64,000 nucleotides of DNA from RHKX01 sp963820055 (GCA_963820055.1 CAWFYJ010000005.1:434001-498000), one strand, 5' to 3'. Shown: positions 27,167-35,557, numbered from the stretch's first letter. Numbers and translations: made by a program. The notes: generated by a model from the letters alone, not told the origin.

Positions 27167-28120
27167 ATGACGTATTTCCGCAACTGGCGGGGATGGGTCG
27201 CAGCTTTCGTGCTGCTTCCCGTCGCTGCATTCATCATCGGAAGCGCGGCCGGCCAGTCGCTCGGCGCCGAGAAGCCCGACGGCACCGCGACGCTGACGAC
27301 CAGCGACCGCAGCGTCCATCCGAACGAGAAGGTCACCGTCCGCGGCCGGTTCAAGCCGCTGCAGCCGCAGTCGGCGATCGACGGCGCGACCGGGACGCCG
27401 GAGCCGGCGACGCAGCCGGTCAGGATCCAGTTCCGGGCGCTCGGCTCGAAGGCCTGGCATGCCGCCCGAAGTACCCGGGCCGGCAAGGCCGGGCGCTTCA
27501 AGGAGCGGATCGCGGTCGAGCGCAGCGGCCGGGTCCGAGCCGTCAGTGCCGACGGTCGCACCACCGGCGCCCGGAAGATCCGGATGCGGACCGTCACCAG
27601 GGCACACGTCGAAAAGCGCGCCAAGGTCGGTCAGAAGGTCGCGATCAAGGGTCGCGTCGCGCCGGCGGGCACGAAACGCCGGGTGACCGTGAAGGTCGGC
27701 GGCGACAGGCTCCGCGTCCACACGAACCGCAAGGGCAGGTTCGCCGCGAAGTGGAAGCCGAAGTCGGCCGGCCACAGCAAGGTGCGCGTCCGCGCATCCG
27801 GCAATCTGATCGCTGCGGGCAGCAAGGCCAAGGCCGGGAAGGTCACGGTCTTTCGCGCTGCCGAGGCGTCCTGGTACGGCCCCGGCCTCTACGGCAACGG
27901 CGTCGCCTGCGGCGGCACCCTGACGCCGACGACGATGGGCGTCGCGAACAAGACGCTGCCGTGCGGGACGAAGCTGACGATCCGCTACCACGGCCGTCAG
28001 GTCAAGGCGAAGGTGATCGATCGCGGGCCCTACGTCGCCGGTCGCGAGTTCGACCTCACCGAGGCCGTGAAGAACAAGCTCGGCATGGGCGGCATCGGGA
28101 CCATCCTGGTCGACCGCTGA
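27167..28120 (+). CDS. RlpA-like double-psi beta-barrel protein, exported
   Basis: Predicted secreted cell-wall protein of 317 residues. The N-terminal hydrophobic segment (AAFVLLPVAAFIIGSAAG, residues ~12-30) is a signal peptide or anchor. About 180 residues of two Arg/Lys-rich beta domains follow. The C-terminal DPBB/RlpA domain has ASWYGPGLYGNGVACGG, MGVANKTLPCGTKL and VIDRGPYVAGREFDLT with the conserved Asp. RlpA enzymes are septal lytic transglycosylases acting on denuded glycan; activity here is not proven. Translation starts at ATG 27167, with AGGA 6-7 nt upstream inside the end of the riboswitch. Control by c-di-AMP is expected. Confidence 0.85.
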   Translation: MTYFRNWRGWVAAFVLLPVAAFIIGSAAGQSLGAEKPDGTATLTTSDRSVHPNEKVTVRGRFKPLQPQSAIDGATGTPEPATQPVRIQFRALGSKAWHAARSTRAGKAGRFKERIAVERSGRVRAVSADGRTTGARKIRMRTVTRAHVEKRAKVGQKVAIKGRVAPAGTKRRVTVKVGGDRLRVHTNRKGRFAAKWKPKSAGHSKVRVRASGNLIAAGSKAKAGKVTVFRAAEASWYGPGLYGNGVACGGTLTPTTMGVANKTLPCGTKLTIRYHGRQVKAKVIDRGPYVAGREFDLTEAVKNKLGMGGIGTILVDR

Positions 28121-28135
28121 GTCTTCGGCTCACCC

Positions 28136-29275
28136 TCAGCCGAGGGCGAGCTGAATCGGCCCCGTTCCCGCCGGCCCCCCTGGGTCGCCGGGGGCGGGGC
28201 CGTTCTCGTCGGTTGCCTCGCGAACGAGGTTCGACATGCCGACGCCGAGCAGCCGGACCGGTGCATCCCGCTCGAAGGCGTCGAAGAGCGCTTGAGCGGC
28301 GGTGGCGACGCTGTCGGGGTCGGCGGTCGGCTCCGGCAGGGTCCGCGACCTCGTGAACGTCCGGAACGGGGCGAGGCGGATCTTCAACGTCACCGTCCTC
28401 CCGGTGATCCGCTGGGTGCCGAGATGCTCGGCGACGGTCCGCGCCATCTCCGCGACCTCGCGGCGCATCATCGTCGGGTCGGTCTGATCGCTCGCGAACG
28501 TCCGCTCGCGGCTCTCCGACTTGCGCTCGCGCTCGACGGCGACCTCGGTGCCCCCGAACCCGCAGGCACGCCGTCCCAGCGATCGCGCATGGTTGACGCC
28601 GAGGATCGCGGCGAGGCTGTTCTCGGGCGCCCGGGCGAGATCGGAGACCGTCCGGACCTCGAGGGCGTCGAGGCGCTGCTCGGTCTTCGGTCCGACGCCG
28701 GGGATTATCCGCGCCGGCCTGTCGCCGACGACCTCGAGAAACCGCTCCCGCGGGAGGATGCAGAGGCCGTCGGGCTTGTCGAGGTCGGAGGCGATCTTCG
28801 CGATCAACCGGTTCGGGCCGAGCCCGATCGAGCAGGTGAGGCCGGTCTCCGCGTAGACGTCGCGCTTGATCTGGCGGGCCCTGGTCTTCGGAGCGGGGGA
28901 GTCGGTCAGATCGACGTAGGCCTCGTCCATCCCGACGACCTCGACGAGGTCGCTATAGCGGTGAAAGACGGCCATGACCTTCTGCGACGCCTCGCGATAG
29001 CGCTCCATGTTGCGCGGGATCACGATCGCCTGCGGGCAGCGGCGCCTGGCGACCGCGATCGGCAGTGCCGAGTGGACCCCGAACTTCCGGGCCTCGTAGG
29101 AGGCGGTCATGACGACGCCGCGGGAGGCCGGATCGCGCGGCCCGACGATTACCGGCTTGCCCCGCAGGTCGGGGCGGTCGAGCAGCTCGACCGACACGTA
29201 GAAGGCGTCCATGTCGACGTGTGCGACCGCGTGCTCCCATTCGGAGGGGTCCCCGTACACGCGTTCGCTCGGCAT
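28136..29275 (-). CDS. dinB: DNA polymerase IV (Y-family translesion polymerase)
   Basis: Error-prone bypass polymerase of 379 residues. Catalytic carboxylates are in VDMDAFYVSVE (first Asp) and VVGMDEAYVDLT (Asp-Glu). The nucleotide-binding YEARKFGVHSALP and the little-finger domain at the C-terminus are present. The C-terminal PIQLALG resembles a clamp-binding QLxLF motif but ends without the final Phe, so beta-clamp binding may be weak. ATG at 29275 lies 6 nt after a TACGAT box. No LexA box was seen upstream. Confidence 0.95.
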   Translation of the reverse strand: MPSERVYGDPSEWEHAVAHVDMDAFYVSVELLDRPDLRGKPVIVGPRDPASRGVVMTASYEARKFGVHSALPIAVARRRCPQAIVIPRNMERYREASQKVMAVFHRYSDLVEVVGMDEAYVDLTDSPAPKTRARQIKRDVYAETGLTCSIGLGPNRLIAKIASDLDKPDGLCILPRERFLEVVGDRPARIIPGVGPKTEQRLDALEVRTVSDLARAPENSLAAILGVNHARSLGRRACGFGGTEVAVERERKSESRERTFASDQTDPTMMRREVAEMARTVAEHLGTQRITGRTVTLKIRLAPFRTFTRSRTLPEPTADPDSVATAAQALFDAFERDAPVRLLGVGMSNLVREATDENGPAPGDPGGPAGTGPIQLALG

Positions 29276-29281
29276 GGCCCG

Positions 29282-29287
29282 ATCGTA
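29282..29287 (-). promoter_or_regulatory. -10 box, leaderless, of dinB
   Basis: TACGAT on the minus strand ends 6 nt before the dinB ATG. Confidence 0.5.
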
Positions 29288-29329
29288 GCCGCGCCGGGGG
29301 ACGGGACCGGGCCGATTGCGGCCGTTTGA

Positions 29330-29704
29330 TCAGCCGATGATCTGGCTGCTCGAGAAGTCGCCGAGGCAGGCAGGACCCTTGTCGTCCCTGCGGGGGGCGA
29401 CCTTGGCGTAGTAGGTGCCGGGCGACGGCTCTCGAGGGATCGACCAGCGACCCGACCTGCTGCTCAGGTCCGTGCCGACCAGCTGATCCTTGCCGTCGCG
29501 GCGCTTGTACACCTTCACCGTCCGCTTCTTCTCGCAACTGCGGGCGCCGCCGAAGGTCGCGGACAGCACGGCGCCGTGCCAATAGGGCTGGAACTTCGAA
29601 AGCGTGACCTTGCTCACCTGCGGGGTGGCGGCCGAGGCGGGGGCGACTGCGATTACGCAGGCGAGCAGCAAGGAGCCGGCGAGGGCGGTCAGGGGAGCGC
29701 GCAT
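29330..29704 (-). CDS. Small secreted protein of unknown function
   Basis: A 124-residue protein with a classical Sec signal peptide (APLTALAGSLLLACVIAV, cleavage near ASA-A). The mature part is beta-rich and basic, with two cysteines (SCEKKRTVKVYKRRDGK and GPACLGDF) that could form a disulfide, and SPGTYYAKVAPR, which resembles a beta-sandwich strand. I do not recognise a family. TAAGCT lies 6 nt before the ATG. It is divergent from the gene at 29774. Confidence 0.65.
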   Translation of the reverse strand: MRAPLTALAGSLLLACVIAVAPASAATPQVSKVTLSKFQPYWHGAVLSATFGGARSCEKKRTVKVYKRRDGKDQLVGTDLSSRSGRWSIPREPSPGTYYAKVAPRRDDKGPACLGDFSSSQIIG

Positions 29705-29710
29705 GGATGT

Positions 29711-29716
29711 AGCTTA
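29711..29716 (-). promoter_or_regulatory. -10 box, leaderless, of the small secreted protein gene
   Basis: TAAGCT on the minus strand ends 6 nt before the ATG at 29704. Confidence 0.5.
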
Positions 29717-29761
29717 TGAGGGGAAGTGGGATTCATGCGCCAGTCGTCGCGGCGGCGCTGA

Positions 29762-29767
29762 TACCTT
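29762..29767 (+). promoter_or_regulatory. -10 box, leaderless, of the 97-residue unknown gene
   Basis: TACCTT ends 6 nt before the GTG at 29774. Confidence 0.45.
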
Positions 29768-29773
29768 GAGACC

Positions 29774-30067
29774 GTGGGAGCTGAGGCAAAGAACCTCGAA
29801 GCGATCTCGAAGGCGATCGACCAGCACAACTCCGGCTGTCCGTTCCCGGCTGCCGAGGTGCGGATGAACCCGTTCGAGGTCGAGCGCCTCGGCTGGGACG
29901 AGATCCGCGGTCTCCCCGTCGTCCCCGATCCGGAGATCGGCACGGGCCGCTTCCGAATCGTCTGCTCACGCGATCTCGAGGGCGCCGGTCTCGAGGAGAC
30001 CGAGGCGATCGGAACGCCCGTCGAGGTGGGCGCACCGGTCGAGGTCCCAGTGCCGGTCAAGCGCTGA
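29774..30067 (+). CDS. Conserved-looking small protein of unknown function
   Basis: A 97-residue soluble protein with GTG start. It has an N-terminal helix (NLEAISKAIDQHNSG), a Cys at CPFPAAEVRMNPFEVERLGW, and DEIRGLPVVPDPEIGTGRFR in the middle. The C-terminal ~18 residues are a Val/Pro repeat (TPVEVGAPVEVPVPVKR). The balanced codon use and the -10 box at the expected distance support a real gene. No function can be given. Confidence 0.6.
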   Translation: MGAEAKNLEAISKAIDQHNSGCPFPAAEVRMNPFEVERLGWDEIRGLPVVPDPEIGTGRFRIVCSRDLEGAGLEETEAIGTPVEVGAPVEVPVPVKR

Positions 30068-30336
30068 GGTCGGCGGCGCGGCAGCTCACCTGCCATCTCG
30101 ATGGCAAGTTGACATGCCCCAGCGTGTACGAATTGCCATTCGCGGACTGAGTCAGGGGGCGAACGGCAGATTTGGGCTCTGTGAGGGCCCAAATTCGCCA
30201 TTGAGCCTCGGGGTGAGCCGCCGCGGCCGCCGGACGCCACCCCTCACTGCCTTTCCGACCCGCCGAAAACCCTGCGACCGTCAGTGGTCCAGATTTGGTC
30301 CGGTATGCGGACCAAACCCGCTCCACCAGGCCCGAC
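30068..30336. other. Convergent intergenic region rich in inverted repeats
   Basis: No gene is seen. The region lies between two convergent genes. It holds a TGCCAT-CTCG-ATGGCA hairpin near 30097-30112, an 8-bp inverted repeat ATTTGGGC/GCCCAAAT at 30170-30177 and 30187-30194, and copy 2 of the 43-bp palindromic repeat. It mirrors the 15.4 kb region in organisation. Confidence 0.6.
30284..30326 (-). repeat. 43-bp dispersed palindromic repeat, copy 2
   Basis: The core is TTTGGTCCG-GTATG-CGGACCAAA (30294-30316), with 9-bp perfect arms. On the complement it aligns end to end with 15359-15401. The copies differ at about four of 43 positions, and two of those changes are in or beside the loop. Confidence 0.75.
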
Positions 30337-31077
30337 TCACACCTCGTTGAAGAAGTTCACTCCGAGGTCGTCGAGGGCCTGCTGGGCCTCGAGGTTGAGC
30401 CGCGTGAGCTCGCCGGTGAAGACGAGGACGCCCATGATGATCAGAACGACGCCGCCGATAGCCATGATCACCGCGTAGTGGCGCTTGATGAAGCCGAAGG
30501 CAGTGGTCATGCGGGCGAAGGCGATCGCGGTGATCAGGAAGGGGATGGCGAGGCCGAGCGAGTAGACGGCGAGCATCAGGCCGCCCTGGGCGACGGAGCC
30601 GGTCGAGCCGGCGAGGGCGAGGATGGCGGCGAGGGTCGGGCCGATGCAGGGCGTCCAGGCGATCGCGAAAGCGGCGCCGGCGATCAGGGGGCCGCCGCTG
30701 CCGGCCCGTTCGATCAGCGCTTCGACGCGCCACTCGCGATTGAGCTTGACGATGAAGAGCTGAGCCACGAAGAGGACGCCCATGAGAATGATCAGGGCGC
30801 CGGCGATCTTGTCGAGGGTCTCCTGGTTCTGGCGGAGGGTCTGGGTGAGCCCGACGGCCGTGAGGCCGAGCAGGATGAAGATCGTTGAGAAGCTCGCGAT
30901 GAAGACGAGCGCCGGCGGCACGACGGTTCGCCAGTTCGCCTTGTCGAGGTCTGCGGCCGCGACTCCCGTGACCGCGGAGAGGTATCCGGGGACGAGCGGC
31001 AGGACGCAGGGGGAGAAGAACGACACCATGCCCGCGAAGAGGGCGGTCAGCAGGCCAACTCCACCGATCTCGGGCAT
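30337..31077 (-). CDS. ccdA: Cytochrome c biogenesis/thiol-disulfide transporter CcdA
   Basis: Carries reducing equivalents across the membrane for cytochrome c or disulfide handling. The 246-residue protein has six hydrophobic helices, with the paired redox cysteines in FFSPCVLPLVPGYLSAV (helix 1) and AWTPCIGPTLAAI (helix 4), the hallmark of the DsbD/CcdA family. It starts 8 nt after the thioredoxin-TPR gene and is surely co-transcribed with it, which suggests a thiol-redox pairing. A CXXCH cytochrome is encoded elsewhere in the window at 54.4-55.0 kb. Confidence 0.9.
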   Translation of the reverse strand: MPEIGGVGLLTALFAGMVSFFSPCVLPLVPGYLSAVTGVAAADLDKANWRTVVPPALVFIASFSTIFILLGLTAVGLTQTLRQNQETLDKIAGALIILMGVLFVAQLFIVKLNREWRVEALIERAGSGGPLIAGAAFAIAWTPCIGPTLAAILALAGSTGSVAQGGLMLAVYSLGLAIPFLITAIAFARMTTAFGFIKRHYAVIMAIGGVVLIIMGVLVFTGELTRLNLEAQQALDDLGVNFFNEV

Positions 31078-31085
31078 TCAGTCGC

Positions 31086-31826
31086 TCAGGTGATCGCGAG
31101 CGAGAGGCGGCGGCGATGCTCGCGGGCGAGGTCGCTGGCCGGGCCGAGCTCGGTGAAAATCGCGACCATCACGCGGCGAAGGAGGTCGACGCGCTCGGGA
31201 TCGTCCGCAGTCGCGATCTCGTCCTGGAGGAGGTCGAGCGCTCGCGACTCATCGCCTGCGTCCCACGCCTCGAGGGCGGGTACGGCCGGATCATCGGGTC
31301 CGAGATCGATGCGGGCGACCAGTCCCGAGGCGGTGAAGTCGCCCTCGAAGCGGTCGAGGACCTCGCGGGCGCCGTCGGTGTCGCCGGCGGCGATCAGGAG
31401 GCGGCCGAGCTTGAGGCCGGCATCGAGCTGCGTCGGATCGAGCTCGAGCGCCCTGCGGAGCGACGCCTCGTCGTCGGAGCTCGCGAGGCGGTCCGCCTCG
31501 GAGGGGGCGAGACCGTCGAAGAACGCGGCGACCTGAGTCGGCGGGATCGCGCCGGTGAACTCTGCGGCGACGGCGCCGTCCTTGAAAGCCTTGACGGCGG
31601 GGATGCCCTGGATGCCGAACTGTGCGGCGAGGGCCTGGTTGGAGTCGACGTCGACCTTGGCGAGCTCGACCTCACCTTCGCGCTTGCCGGTCTCGGCTTC
31701 CAGGGCCGGGCCGAGCTGCCTGCAGGGGCCACACCACTCGGCCCAGAAGTCGACGACGACCGGCACCTCATGGGAGCGGTCGAGCACGTCCTTCTGAAAG
31801 GTTGCCTCGCTGACGTCGTTAACCAT
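31086..31826 (-). CDS. Thioredoxin-TPR protein (YbbN/CnoX-like)
   Basis: A 246-residue protein with an N-terminal thioredoxin domain (VVVDFWAEWCGPCRQLGPAL, active site CGPC near residues 33-36; cis-Pro in GIQGIPAVKAF) and a C-terminal TPR-like helical half (AGDTDGAREVLDRF, WDAGDESRALDLL). E. coli CnoX (YbbN) has this architecture and is a redox-protecting holdase, though its active site is SXXC, whereas here the redox motif is intact. It is operonic with ccdA. ATG at 31826 lies 8 nt after a TAAGCT box. Confidence 0.85.
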   Translation of the reverse strand: MVNDVSEATFQKDVLDRSHEVPVVVDFWAEWCGPCRQLGPALEAETGKREGEVELAKVDVDSNQALAAQFGIQGIPAVKAFKDGAVAAEFTGAIPPTQVAAFFDGLAPSEADRLASSDDEASLRRALELDPTQLDAGLKLGRLLIAAGDTDGAREVLDRFEGDFTASGLVARIDLGPDDPAVPALEAWDAGDESRALDLLQDEIATADDPERVDLLRRVMVAIFTELGPASDLAREHRRRLSLAIT

Positions 31827-31894
31827 CGCGGCGAAGCTTAGAGAGCCGCCGCCGCGGTGCCGCCGGGCACGGAGTGGCGGACGCGGTCGCGCGC

Positions 31895-31900
31895 TAGCCT
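31895..31900 (+). promoter_or_regulatory. -10 box, leaderless, of the AlgH-family gene
   Basis: TAGCCT ends 6 nt before the GTG at 31907. Confidence 0.55.
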
Positions 31901-31906
31901 GAGCGC

Positions 31907-32449
31907 GTGGATTCGCTTCGCGGCAAGCTGCTCGTCGCCTCGCCGGCGCTCGAGGACCCGAACTTCGTCCGCTCGGTGGTCCTGATCACCGAACACGGCG
32001 AGGACGGCGCGATGGGGATCGTCCTCAACCGCCCAGCCGATGCCGAGGTCGAGGAGGTGCTCCCCGAGCTGGCGTCGATCGCCCTCGCGGAGCCGGTGTT
32101 CGTCGGTGGGCCGGTCCAGCCGGAGTCACTCGTCGTCCTCGGCGAGTTCACCGATCCCGACAAGGCCGCCTGGATCGTCGTCGCCGACGTCGGCCTCGTC
32201 TCCGCCTCCACCGATCTCGAGGACCTTCCCGAGGCCGTCCGCCGCGGGCGCGTCTACGCCGGCTTCTCCGGCTGGGGGCCCGGCCAGCTCGAGGCCGAGC
32301 TCGAGGAGGAGGCCTGGTTCGTCGAGGCGCCGATCCCGCCCGAGATCTTCCCGGACGATCCCGCCACGCTCTGGAGCGACGTGCTCGAGCGCAAGGGCGG
32401 CGAATACGCGCTCGTCGCGCGGATGCCCGAGGACCCGAGCCTCAACTAG
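31907..32449 (+). CDS. YqgE/AlgH family protein
   Basis: A 180-residue cytoplasmic protein matching the YqgE/AlgH family over its whole length: GKLLVASPALEDPNFVRSVV at the N-terminus, EDGAMGIVLNRPADAEVEEV, VFVGGPVQPESLVVL and YAGFSGWGPGQLEAELEEEA, the last being the family's most conserved block. The molecular function of the family is not settled; AlgH affects alginate in Pseudomonas. GTG start supported by the -10 box. Confidence 0.9.
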   Translation: MDSLRGKLLVASPALEDPNFVRSVVLITEHGEDGAMGIVLNRPADAEVEEVLPELASIALAEPVFVGGPVQPESLVVLGEFTDPDKAAWIVVADVGLVSASTDLEDLPEAVRRGRVYAGFSGWGPGQLEAELEEEAWFVEAPIPPEIFPDDPATLWSDVLERKGGEYALVARMPEDPSLN

Positions 32450-32454
32450 AGGCC

Positions 32455-32470
32455 GCCCGGGGGCCCGGGC
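32455..32470. terminator. GC hairpin between convergent genes
   Basis: GCCCGGG-GG-CCCGGGC is a perfect 7-bp stem 6 nt after the AlgH-family stop and 7 nt from the sulfatase stop. It lacks a T run, so it could stall polymerase from either side but is not a canonical intrinsic terminator. Confidence 0.4.
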
Positions 32471-32476
32471 GCCCGG

Positions 32477-33922
32477 TCAAGGGCACTCGGAGCCGGCGCA
32501 GTCCTTGACGCGATCGAGCACCGCGCTCATCTCGCGGAACCGCTTCTTCTGGTTCGACGTGTTGAGACGTGGCTCGCCGTCCATCTCGCCGGGGTCGATG
32601 TTCCAGTCGTAGTACTCGACGAAGGGCTTGTCCGGGTTGTCGGTCTTCGTTTCGATCAGTGAGCCGTGCTTGTCCTGGAGCGCCTTCCACTTCACGGACT
32701 CGGTGAGCATCCAGTCGCGATTGTTCTCGGGGTCGAAGAGCGACTTGCCGTCGACCTGGTAACCGGGGTTGGTGATGCCGGCGACGTCGTAGAACGTCGG
32801 GGCGAAGTCGACGTTGGCGACAAGGCGCGTGTCGAGACGCGGCTTCTTGCCGAGCTCGGCGGGCCAGCGCATGTACATCGGGATGTTGGTCGCCTCCTGG
32901 TAGGGGAAGACCTTGCCGAGCACGCCGTGCGCGCCGAACAGGAAGCCGTTGTCGGAGACGTAGATGGCGAGCGTGTCGCGGTCCTCGCCGGTGTCCTTGA
33001 GGGTCCTGAAGACCTTGGCGATGCCGTCGTCGGCGGAGAGGAGGGTCTGCTGATACTTCTGAAAGCGCTTAGTTATGTAACCCAGCGTCTTGTCGTGGCG
33101 CTTCTCGCGCAGGTACTTCGGCTTGTCGGTGAGGTCCGTCTCGTTGAAGGAGATCGGCGGCTTGAACTTGGGCACACGGGCGTGCGCGTACTTCTTGGCC
33201 GGGACGAGCGGCGTGTGAGGCGAGCGCATCGAGAGCGTCATCATCCACGGGCGGTCATCGGTCGCCTCGGTGTCCTTGACAAAGCGGACGCCGCGGTTCG
33301 CCGTGAGCATGTCGGCCTTGGCGCGCTGCTTGCGGTTGTGCTCGGTGCCGTTGTAGTTGTCCTGGAAGACGTCGAAGCCGGCCGTCCCGTCCGCATTGTC
33401 GTCCCAGTTGTTCAGGTACTTGCCGAACTGGCCCGTGGTGTAGCCGGCGTTCTGGAGCTCGGCCGGGAAGGTGTTCTGCCACAGGTACGTCGAGCCGAAC
33501 TGGTTCGACGGGTTGTTGGTGATGATCCCGTGGTTGTGCGCGTAGAGGCCCGAGTACATGGTCGCGCGGGCCGGGCAGCAGAGCGGTGTCGTCACGTAGC
33601 CGTGGTTGAAGTCGACGCCCTGGCGCTTGAACAGCTTCAATGTCTGCGGCATCGCCCGCATCGACGTCTTCTCCTGATCGTCGGTGATGATCAGGAGGAT
33701 GTTGGGACGTTTGCCGCTGACATCGCCGACTGTGGGCTTTCCGGCGGCATCGGGACCGACGATCGCGACGTCAGGGCGCGGAACGACGACGCCGCGGTCC
33801 GCAACGCCCTGCGTGGAGCCGAAGACGGCGAGAATCGCGACGAGCGCGACCGCGAGCAGCGCCACGAAGGCGAGTTTCCCCCTTGAGACGGCCATCGACA
33901 GCGTTTTATACAGATTGCTCAC
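32477..33922 (-). CDS. Exported sulfatase (type I, Cys-type)
   Basis: Predicted sulfate-ester hydrolase of 481 residues. An N-terminal membrane segment (LAFVALLAVALVAILAVFG) is a signal or anchor. The metal site starts at RPNILLIITDDQ, and the formylglycine motif C-x-P-x-R is in TPLCCPARATMYSGLYAHNHG. Later the mature fold has SVSDNGFLFGAHG-like YVSDNGFLFGAHGVLGK. A formylglycine-generating enzyme is required but not present in the window. Start uncertain: GTG at 33922 has AAGGA 14 nt upstream; ATG at 33895 is possible. Substrate is unknown. Confidence 0.88.
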   Translation of the reverse strand: MSNLYKTLSMAVSRGKLAFVALLAVALVAILAVFGSTQGVADRGVVVPRPDVAIVGPDAAGKPTVGDVSGKRPNILLIITDDQEKTSMRAMPQTLKLFKRQGVDFNHGYVTTPLCCPARATMYSGLYAHNHGIITNNPSNQFGSTYLWQNTFPAELQNAGYTTGQFGKYLNNWDDNADGTAGFDVFQDNYNGTEHNRKQRAKADMLTANRGVRFVKDTEATDDRPWMMTLSMRSPHTPLVPAKKYAHARVPKFKPPISFNETDLTDKPKYLREKRHDKTLGYITKRFQKYQQTLLSADDGIAKVFRTLKDTGEDRDTLAIYVSDNGFLFGAHGVLGKVFPYQEATNIPMYMRWPAELGKKPRLDTRLVANVDFAPTFYDVAGITNPGYQVDGKSLFDPENNRDWMLTESVKWKALQDKHGSLIETKTDNPDKPFVEYYDWNIDPGEMDGEPRLNTSNQKKRFREMSAVLDRVKDCAGSECP

Positions 33923-34341
33923 AAAGCGCTCTTAAATCCTTCACAATCGGCCCTGGTAGGGGTACTGGGGCGATTTCGGCCGATTTCCCGAAATCGCTGA
34001 TTTCCCGCGACTCCAGGTCATTGAACCCGGCCCCGAGGCGGATGTTGCGATTCCGGGGTCCCAATTCGGCTCAGGGGCGGCCGTTCACGCTGGCCGACAG
34101 CGGATTGGCGACGTCTGCCGGCGGGAACCGCCGCGGGATTCGTGGTCGTGGGCCGATAACGACGCGTCCTGGGACGGAGTCGGCCCACGAGATGGCTCGA
34201 GGGCGGGTGCTGTGGCCGATTTCGGAGCCCTCAGCGCCGTTTTCCGCCGATCTGGTGCGGGTGGCCGACCGCACTCCCGGATCAGGTCTACATAACGTCG
34301 ATTATCGTGCGTTGAGTATTCGGAAATCGAGGGTGCGCGCG
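33923..34341. other. Non-coding gap of ~420 bp upstream of the sulfatase gene
   Basis: No convincing gene on either strand. It contains a perfect 10-bp stem-loop GCGATTTCGG/CCGAAATCGC at 33970-33979 and 33988-33997 with an 8-nt loop, and a locally A/T-richer patch near 34289-34330. The sulfatase promoter must lie here, but I could not place a -35/-10 pair with confidence. Confidence 0.5.
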
Positions 34342-34980
34342 TCAATCAGCGGCGACCCGCACCCCGCACGCCCCTGCGAAGACGGCGGCGTTAGCGAGGA
34401 CGTCGTCGAGCGGCATCGAGACTCCGGTCAGCCGCTCGGCGCCGTGGATTCCGTCGAGCCGGCAGCCGCGCATCAGCACCGAATTGAAGCCGGCGCCGCG
34501 GAAGTCGGCCTCGCGGAGGTCGCAGTCGTCGAATTCGACCTCGCGTAGCCTGGCGCCGGCCCAGACGGTCGACCGCAGGTCGCAGGCGCTGAAGCGAACG
34601 TGGTCGAGCGCAGCGTCGGCGAGTTCAGCGAGATCGGCCCGGGATCCGGCGATCTCGGCCTCCGCGAGATCGCCGTCGCGAAGCGATGCGCCGGTCAGGC
34701 GGCAACTAGCGATGCGAACCCGCTTCAGGCGCGCTCCTCGCAGCCCGGCGTTGGCGAGCGTGCAATCGCTGAACTCGGAGTCGAGCAGTCGCGCGTCCGG
34801 CAGCTTCGACCCCGACAGATCGACCCTCGTCAGCCGGCAGGCGTCGATGAGCACTCCGCGCCTGTCGAGACCCGCGAGGTCGGCGCCCTCGATCTCGGCC
34901 CCCTCGAGACCGTCGGCCCCGAGCGTCGTCGCCGCCTCGAGGTCGCCGGGTAGGTCGGGCGGATCCGGAGCGACGGCCAC
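34342..34980 (-). CDS. Pentapeptide-repeat protein
   Basis: A 212-residue protein made almost wholly of A(D/N)LXX-type pentapeptide repeats, such as LEGAEIEGADLAGLDRRGVL and ADLAELADAALDHVRFSACD, which fold as a right-handed quadrilateral beta helix. There is no signal peptide. Known members include gyrase-protecting Qnr/MfpA proteins, but most have no assigned function, and I see no MfpA-specific feature. The GTG at 34980 starts 11 nt after the carbonic anhydrase stop, so both are in one operon. Confidence 0.8.
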   Translation of the reverse strand: MAVAPDPPDLPGDLEAATTLGADGLEGAEIEGADLAGLDRRGVLIDACRLTRVDLSGSKLPDARLLDSEFSDCTLANAGLRGARLKRVRIASCRLTGASLRDGDLAEAEIAGSRADLAELADAALDHVRFSACDLRSTVWAGARLREVEFDDCDLREADFRGAGFNSVLMRGCRLDGIHGAERLTGVSMPLDDVLANAAVFAGACGVRVAAD

Positions 34981-34991
34981 GGGCGCGGCCG

Positions 34992-35432
34992 TCAGGCCGG
35001 TGCGACCTCGGTCATCTCGCCGGTCTCGATGTCGAGGATGAAGCCGCGCACGGTCGATGCGATCAGGGCGGGATCGTCGAGCACCCGCTCGACGCCCTCG
35101 CGGACGCCGACCTCGAGCGAGTCGAAGCCGCCCGGCACCCACTCCGGCCGCGTCCCGACGTCGGCCTCGATGTTGTCGAGGAACTCGCGGTCGTTGAGGC
35201 CGAGCACGCCGCAGTCGGTGTGCATGACGATCCAGACCTCGTCGGTCTTCAGCGCCCGCTGCGAGAGCGCCAGGGACCGCCGCACGTCCTCGGTTACGAC
35301 CGCGCCCGCATTGCGGATGATGTGGGCCTCGCCGGGCTCCAGGCCCTCGGTGACCAGCGGGTTGATCCGGCAGTCCATGCAGGTCACGATCGCAAGGCGC
35401 CGGCGGGGAAAGCGGGAGATCGATTCGGCCAT
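34992..35432 (-). CDS. Beta-class carbonic anhydrase
   Basis: Interconverts CO2 and bicarbonate. It has 146 residues, a short form. Zinc and active-site residues are in AIVTCMDCRINP (Cys, Asp, Arg) and VMHTDCGVLGL (His, Cys). RNAGAVV is the conserved binding loop. ATG at 35432 is preceded by a TAGATT box 9 nt upstream. It is the first gene of a two-gene operon with the pentapeptide protein. Confidence 0.9.
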   Translation of the reverse strand: MAESISRFPRRRLAIVTCMDCRINPLVTEGLEPGEAHIIRNAGAVVTEDVRRSLALSQRALKTDEVWIVMHTDCGVLGLNDREFLDNIEADVGTRPEWVPGGFDSLEVGVREGVERVLDDPALIASTVRGFILDIETGEMTEVAPA

Positions 35433-35557
35433 CGCGCGGGAAATCTACCCACCCCGTACAGATCTCACTCGCGGAACTCCGGCCGGTCCGCCCAAGGGCG
35501 CCGCGAAACCGCATCGCCATGCGGGATGAACGCCTTGCGTGCGTCCGACCTTCCGAG

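Noticed and set aside
28300..29275. LexA box at dinB
   Set aside because: No CGAAC-N4-GTTCG-like sequence upstream of the dinB start.
33883..34548. Plus-strand frame across the gap before the pentapeptide gene
   Set aside because: No domain or ribosome-binding site, and it overlaps a clear gene on the other strand.
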